In this document: one piece after another, positions 63,965 to 64,000 of the stretch | How positions within the stretch are numbered: the first letter of the stretch is position 1 | How the letters are laid out: each line of letters opens with the position of its first letter | Source: Gammaproteobacteria bacterium | GTDB lineage: Bacteria; Pseudomonadota; Gammaproteobacteria; Enterobacterales; Psychrobiaceae | Reading direction: 5' to 3' | DNA: 64,000 nt | Assembly (NCBI GenBank): GCA_013214945.1 | Contig: JABSRT010000014.1 | Location: 1-64,000, forward strand | Made by a program: the position numbers and the translations under genes | Notes under the pieces: model-generated | Told to the model about the DNA's origin: nothing | Database searches by the model: none | Seen by the model: the letters and a program-made list of their open reading frames with translations, nothing else

Positions 63965-64000
63965 TTATAAATCAAAGTCATCGAATTCATCACTGTCTAA
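63965..64000 (-). CDS. nrdB: Ribonucleotide reductase beta subunit, last 11 codons (partial)
   Basis: The right edge encodes LDSDEFDDFDL and a stop on the minus strand. The acidic tail with a final hydrophobic DDFDL resembles the C-terminal peptide of NrdB that docks into NrdA (E. coli ends in LSNFQL). The yfaE-type gene that follows supports the call. The rest of the gene lies outside the window. Confidence 0.75.
   Translation of the reverse strand, partial: LDSDEFDDFDL

Noticed and set aside
1-64000. CRISPR arrays, rRNA or tRNA genes.
   Set aside because: I saw no regularly spaced repeats and no recognisable tRNA or rRNA sequence while reading; a dedicated scan could still find a diverged tRNA-like piece.

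Overview
The window reads as chromosomal DNA of a marine gammaproteobacterium, most likely order Alteromonadales (Shewanella/Colwellia/Thalassotalea type). The grounds are an undivided trp operon in the order E-G-D-CF-B-A with a Trp-rich leader peptide, the block rnm-yciO-scpA-scpB-rluB divergent from it, yciI-yciB after trpA, and a nrdB tail followed by a YfaE-type ferredoxin gene at the right edge. This is inferred from gene order and protein family, not from a database search.

Layout. 0-2 kb: an unknown gene lies between a decayed partial copy of a GNAT acetyltransferase gene and the intact copy. 2-16 kb: housekeeping genes (xthA, an HD-GYP phosphodiesterase, yciI, yciB, the attenuated trp operon, rnm, a YrdC-family gene, scpAB, rluB). 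16-41 kb: metabolic and regulatory genes, including a MoxR/DUF58/transglutaminase operon, a methyltransferase divergent from an ATP-grasp ligase, a pentapeptide-repeat K+-channel-like fusion, dld, a 5'-nucleotidase lipoprotein, a sugar epimerase and a chemoreceptor. Broken genes here are a frameshifted TSUP transporter and an AraC C-terminal remnant.

42.3-51.2 kb is an accessory island between a cold-shock gene and a yafJ-type amidotransferase gene. It starts with regulator and integrase remnants and an IS91-family transposase. Next comes a piece of an integron cassette array: two attC-like sites bracket a two-gene cassette (RipA-like membrane protein plus NDT/TIR-like enzyme), followed by a ThsB-like TIR gene. 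Facing these is a compact six-gene operon on the minus strand: TGT-like, OGG-like glycosylase, QueC-like, a TIR protein starting M-G-G-G-G-G, a SLATT (DUF4231) membrane protein and a TIR-TPR protein. The first three are the ancillary set of type IV CBASS, but no CD-NTase is present; a TIR protein with a polyglycine N-terminus sits where the cyclase would be. My main proposal is that the QueC-like enzyme attaches a 7-deazaguanine to that N-terminus and that the TIR and SLATT proteins form the signalling and killing arm. The island ends in phage-type S24 repressor remnants and a frameshifted small gene.

51.6-64 kb returns to core genes: a glutamine amidotransferase, DUF3108, DUF3025, an LpxL-type acyltransferase, an APH-family kinase, a YvcK/YbhK-type protein, tag, an RRM protein, DUF962, a three-domain cysteine desulfurase/metallo-beta-lactamase/rhodanese fusion divergent from an Lrp-family regulator, aqpZ, a YfaE-type ferredoxin and the last 11 codons of nrdB. 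I saw no rRNA, tRNA or CRISPR array.
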